Source: Pelomonas sp046294815
GTDB taxonomy: Bacteria; Pseudomonadota; Gammaproteobacteria; Burkholderiales; Burkholderiaceae_C
Direction of reading: 5' to 3'
Assembly: GCA_046294815.1 (NCBI GenBank)
Contig: JBKBOJ010000113.1
Coordinates: forward strand, 1 to 5,905
Length of the DNA stretch: 5,905 nt
Shown here: piece after piece, positions 4,715 through 5,905 of the stretch
Layout: each line of letters opens with the position of its first letter
How positions within the stretch are numbered: the first letter of the stretch is position 1
Translations under genes and position numbers: made by a program
The notes under the pieces: generated by a model
The model's database searches: none
What the model was told of the DNA's origin: nothing
Seen by the model: only the letters and a program-made list of their open reading frames with translations

Positions 4715-5905
4715 ATGTCCGACTTTCGCCTCGTTGCCACTGACCAACTCGCCCCCGAGGCCCTGCATGACGCGCTGGGCCGCGCCTTTGCCGACTACCT
4801 GGCCGGCCCCTTGCAGCTGACGCCCGAGCAGTGGCCCGGCTTCGTGGCGCGCCAGGGCGTGGACCTGGCGCTGGGCCGTGCGGTGCTGCAGGCCGACAGC
4901 GGTGCGGTGCTGGCCTTGGCGCTGGTGGCGCCGCGGCCGGCGCTGTCGCGCTGGCGGCTGGCCACCATGGGCGCCGTGCCCGAGGCGCGTGGCAGCGGTG
5001 CGGCGGTGGCCCTGCTGCAGGACTTTGTCGACCGTGGGCGCGCCGCCGGGCTGGCCGCGCTGGAGCTGGAGGTGTTTGCGCAGAACGAGCGCGCGCTGCG
5101 CCTGTACCGGCGCCATGGCTTCGTCGAACAGCATGCGCTGCAGGGCTGGCAGCGCCAGGCCCGGGCTGGCGAGCCGGTCGCGCCCGTCGGGGTGCGCGTG
5201 GTCGCCCCCGACACGGCGCTGGCCTGGCTGCGCGAGGTCGAGGCGCGTGTGGCCGACCTGCCGCTGCAGGTTGGCGCCGCCAGCGTCGGCGCGCTGACCA
5301 CGCCGTGGACGGCCTGGCGCCTGGGGTCGGCCCAGCTGGTGTTCAGCGGCGACGCCGCGGCCGGCGTGGTCGTGCGCTCGCTGATCGACCTCGATCCCGC
5401 CCAGACGCAGGCCCAGGCGCTGCTGCAGGCCTTGCTGGCCGCCCACCCCGGCGCGCGCGTCAGCGTGCCGGCGCTGCAGCGGCCCGACCTGGGCGGCCAT
5501 GCGCTGCGCCGCTGCGGCTTCGCGCCCGAGGCGCTGCACCAGTTCATCATGCGCCGCGACCTGGCCGGCCCGTTGATTCGCGACGAGGCGCCGGCTGACG
5601 CCGCTGCGGTGGCTGCGCTGATCGACACTGCCTTTCGCGACCACCCCTTCAGCCGGCACGACGAGGCGCTCATCGTGCAGCGGCTGCGCGAGCGCGGCGC
5701 GCTGACGCTGTCGCTGGTCGCGCAGGACCCGGCGACCGGCGAGCTGCTGGGCCATGTGGCCTGCTCGCCGGTGCGCATAGCCGGGCAGCACCTCGGCTGG
5801 CAAGGCCTGGGTCCGCTGGCCGTGCGGCCCGACCGCCAGCGCCAGGGCGTGGGCGCGGCGCTGGTGCGCGCCAGCCTGGCGCGGCTGCGCGCCGCGGGCG
5901 CGGCC
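4715..5905 (+). CDS. Multi-domain GNAT-family N-acetyltransferase (3' end outside window)
   Basis: This frame is open for 397 codons from ATG 4715 to the window edge. GNAT enzymes transfer acetyl from acetyl-CoA to an amine; the substrate here is unknown. Three successive units are visible. Unit 1 (about 1-143) has the acetyl-CoA loop VPEARGSGAA (88-97) and the usual end N124...A127LRLYRRHGF136 with Tyr131. Unit 2 (about 158-282) has only the C-terminal GNAT pattern (HALRRCGFAPEALHQFIMR, 262-280), lacks the glycine loop and has Leu where Tyr is expected, so it looks degenerate. Unit 3 (from about 287) resembles YhbS-type acetyltransferases: IRDEAPADAAAVAALI, then LAVRPDRQRQGVGAALV (368-384), and is cut by the edge. 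The ATG is the first start codon in frame after a TGA at 4607-4609. No clear ribosome binding site precedes it, so translation may be weak or leader-dependent. It diverges from the pectate lyase. Confidence 0.87.
   Translation, partial: MSDFRLVATDQLAPEALHDALGRAFADYLAGPLQLTPEQWPGFVARQGVDLALGRAVLQADSGAVLALALVAPRPALSRWRLATMGAVPEARGSGAAVALLQDFVDRGRAAGLAALELEVFAQNERALRLYRRHGFVEQHALQGWQRQARAGEPVAPVGVRVVAPDTALAWLREVEARVADLPLQVGAASVGALTTPWTAWRLGSAQLVFSGDAAAGVVVRSLIDLDPAQTQAQALLQALLAAHPGARVSVPALQRPDLGGHALRRCGFAPEALHQFIMRRDLAGPLIRDEAPADAAAVAALIDTAFRDHPFSRHDEALIVQRLRERGALTLSLVAQDPATGELLGHVACSPVRIAGQHLGWQGLGPLAVRPDRQRQGVGAALVRASLARLRAAGAA

Noticed and set aside
4512..4820. Possible small genes upstream of the GNAT gene (4512-4820, 4540-4743)
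   Set aside because: They have non-ATG starts, no binding sites and Arg/Cys/Pro-rich products, and they overlap the GNAT start out of frame.
4831..5598. 255-codon plus-strand frame inside the GNAT gene
   Set aside because: It is almost entirely Gly, Ala, Arg and Pro; frame-shifted shadow of the GNAT reading frame that starts at 4715.
4499..5803. 434-codon open frame on the minus strand, opposite the GNAT gene (also 4795-5778, 327 codons)
   Set aside because: The predicted proteins are low-complexity, rich in Arg, Gln, Ala, His or Ser, with no recognisable motif. The plus strand in the same place encodes clear GNAT motifs. GC-rich codons with few stops on the opposite strand produce such shadows.

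Overview
The window is very GC-rich DNA with the strong third-position G/C bias of a betaproteobacterium. The gyrase B fragment is clearly proteobacterial. Together with two PEP-CTERM surface proteins and a family PL1 pectate lyase, it points to the order Burkholderiales, perhaps a Roseateles/Leptothrix/Rubrivivax-type environmental bacterium. That placement is inference; no 16S rRNA or other marker is present. Because gyrB usually lies in a dnaA-dnaN-gyrB cluster, the left edge may be close to the replication origin, but oriC itself is not in the window.

Layout from left to right: (1) positions 1-827 hold the 3' end of gyrB (+ strand, 5' part cut off). (2) 828-1172 is a 345-bp gap with no convincing gene. 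It holds a short tandem repeat, small hairpins and a possible terminator. (3) 1173-1796 (+) encodes a 207-residue secreted PEP-CTERM protein. (4) 1797-2044 lies between two converging genes. It has a good intrinsic terminator for the left gene and folded sequence that could terminate the right-hand unit. (5) 2045-2695 (-) encodes a second, unrelated-looking PEP-CTERM protein. (6) 2771-4276 (-) encodes a modular secreted pectate lyase and lies 75 bp upstream of the second PEP-CTERM gene in the same orientation, so the two are probably one transcript. (7) 4277-4714 is a divergent intergenic region with candidate back-to-back promoters. (8) 4715-5905 (+) is an unterminated reading frame for a fused multi-domain GNAT acetyltransferase that runs off the right edge. 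Long antisense frames over it are shadows.

How the genes may work together: the pectate lyase would cleave pectin or polygalacturonate outside the cell. PEP-CTERM proteins are exported, processed by an exosortase and linked to the cell surface or exopolysaccharide. Pairing a PEP-CTERM gene with the lyase suggests a plant-polysaccharide or biofilm-matrix function at the surface, but no exosortase, transporter or regulator is visible here to prove it. gyrB and the GNAT gene look functionally independent of this locus. I see no rRNA, tRNA, CRISPR array, insertion sequence or prophage. I find no clearly undescribed system. The items most worth a second look are the triple-GNAT fusion, the lyase/PEP-CTERM pair and the Cys-rich N-terminal module of the lyase.
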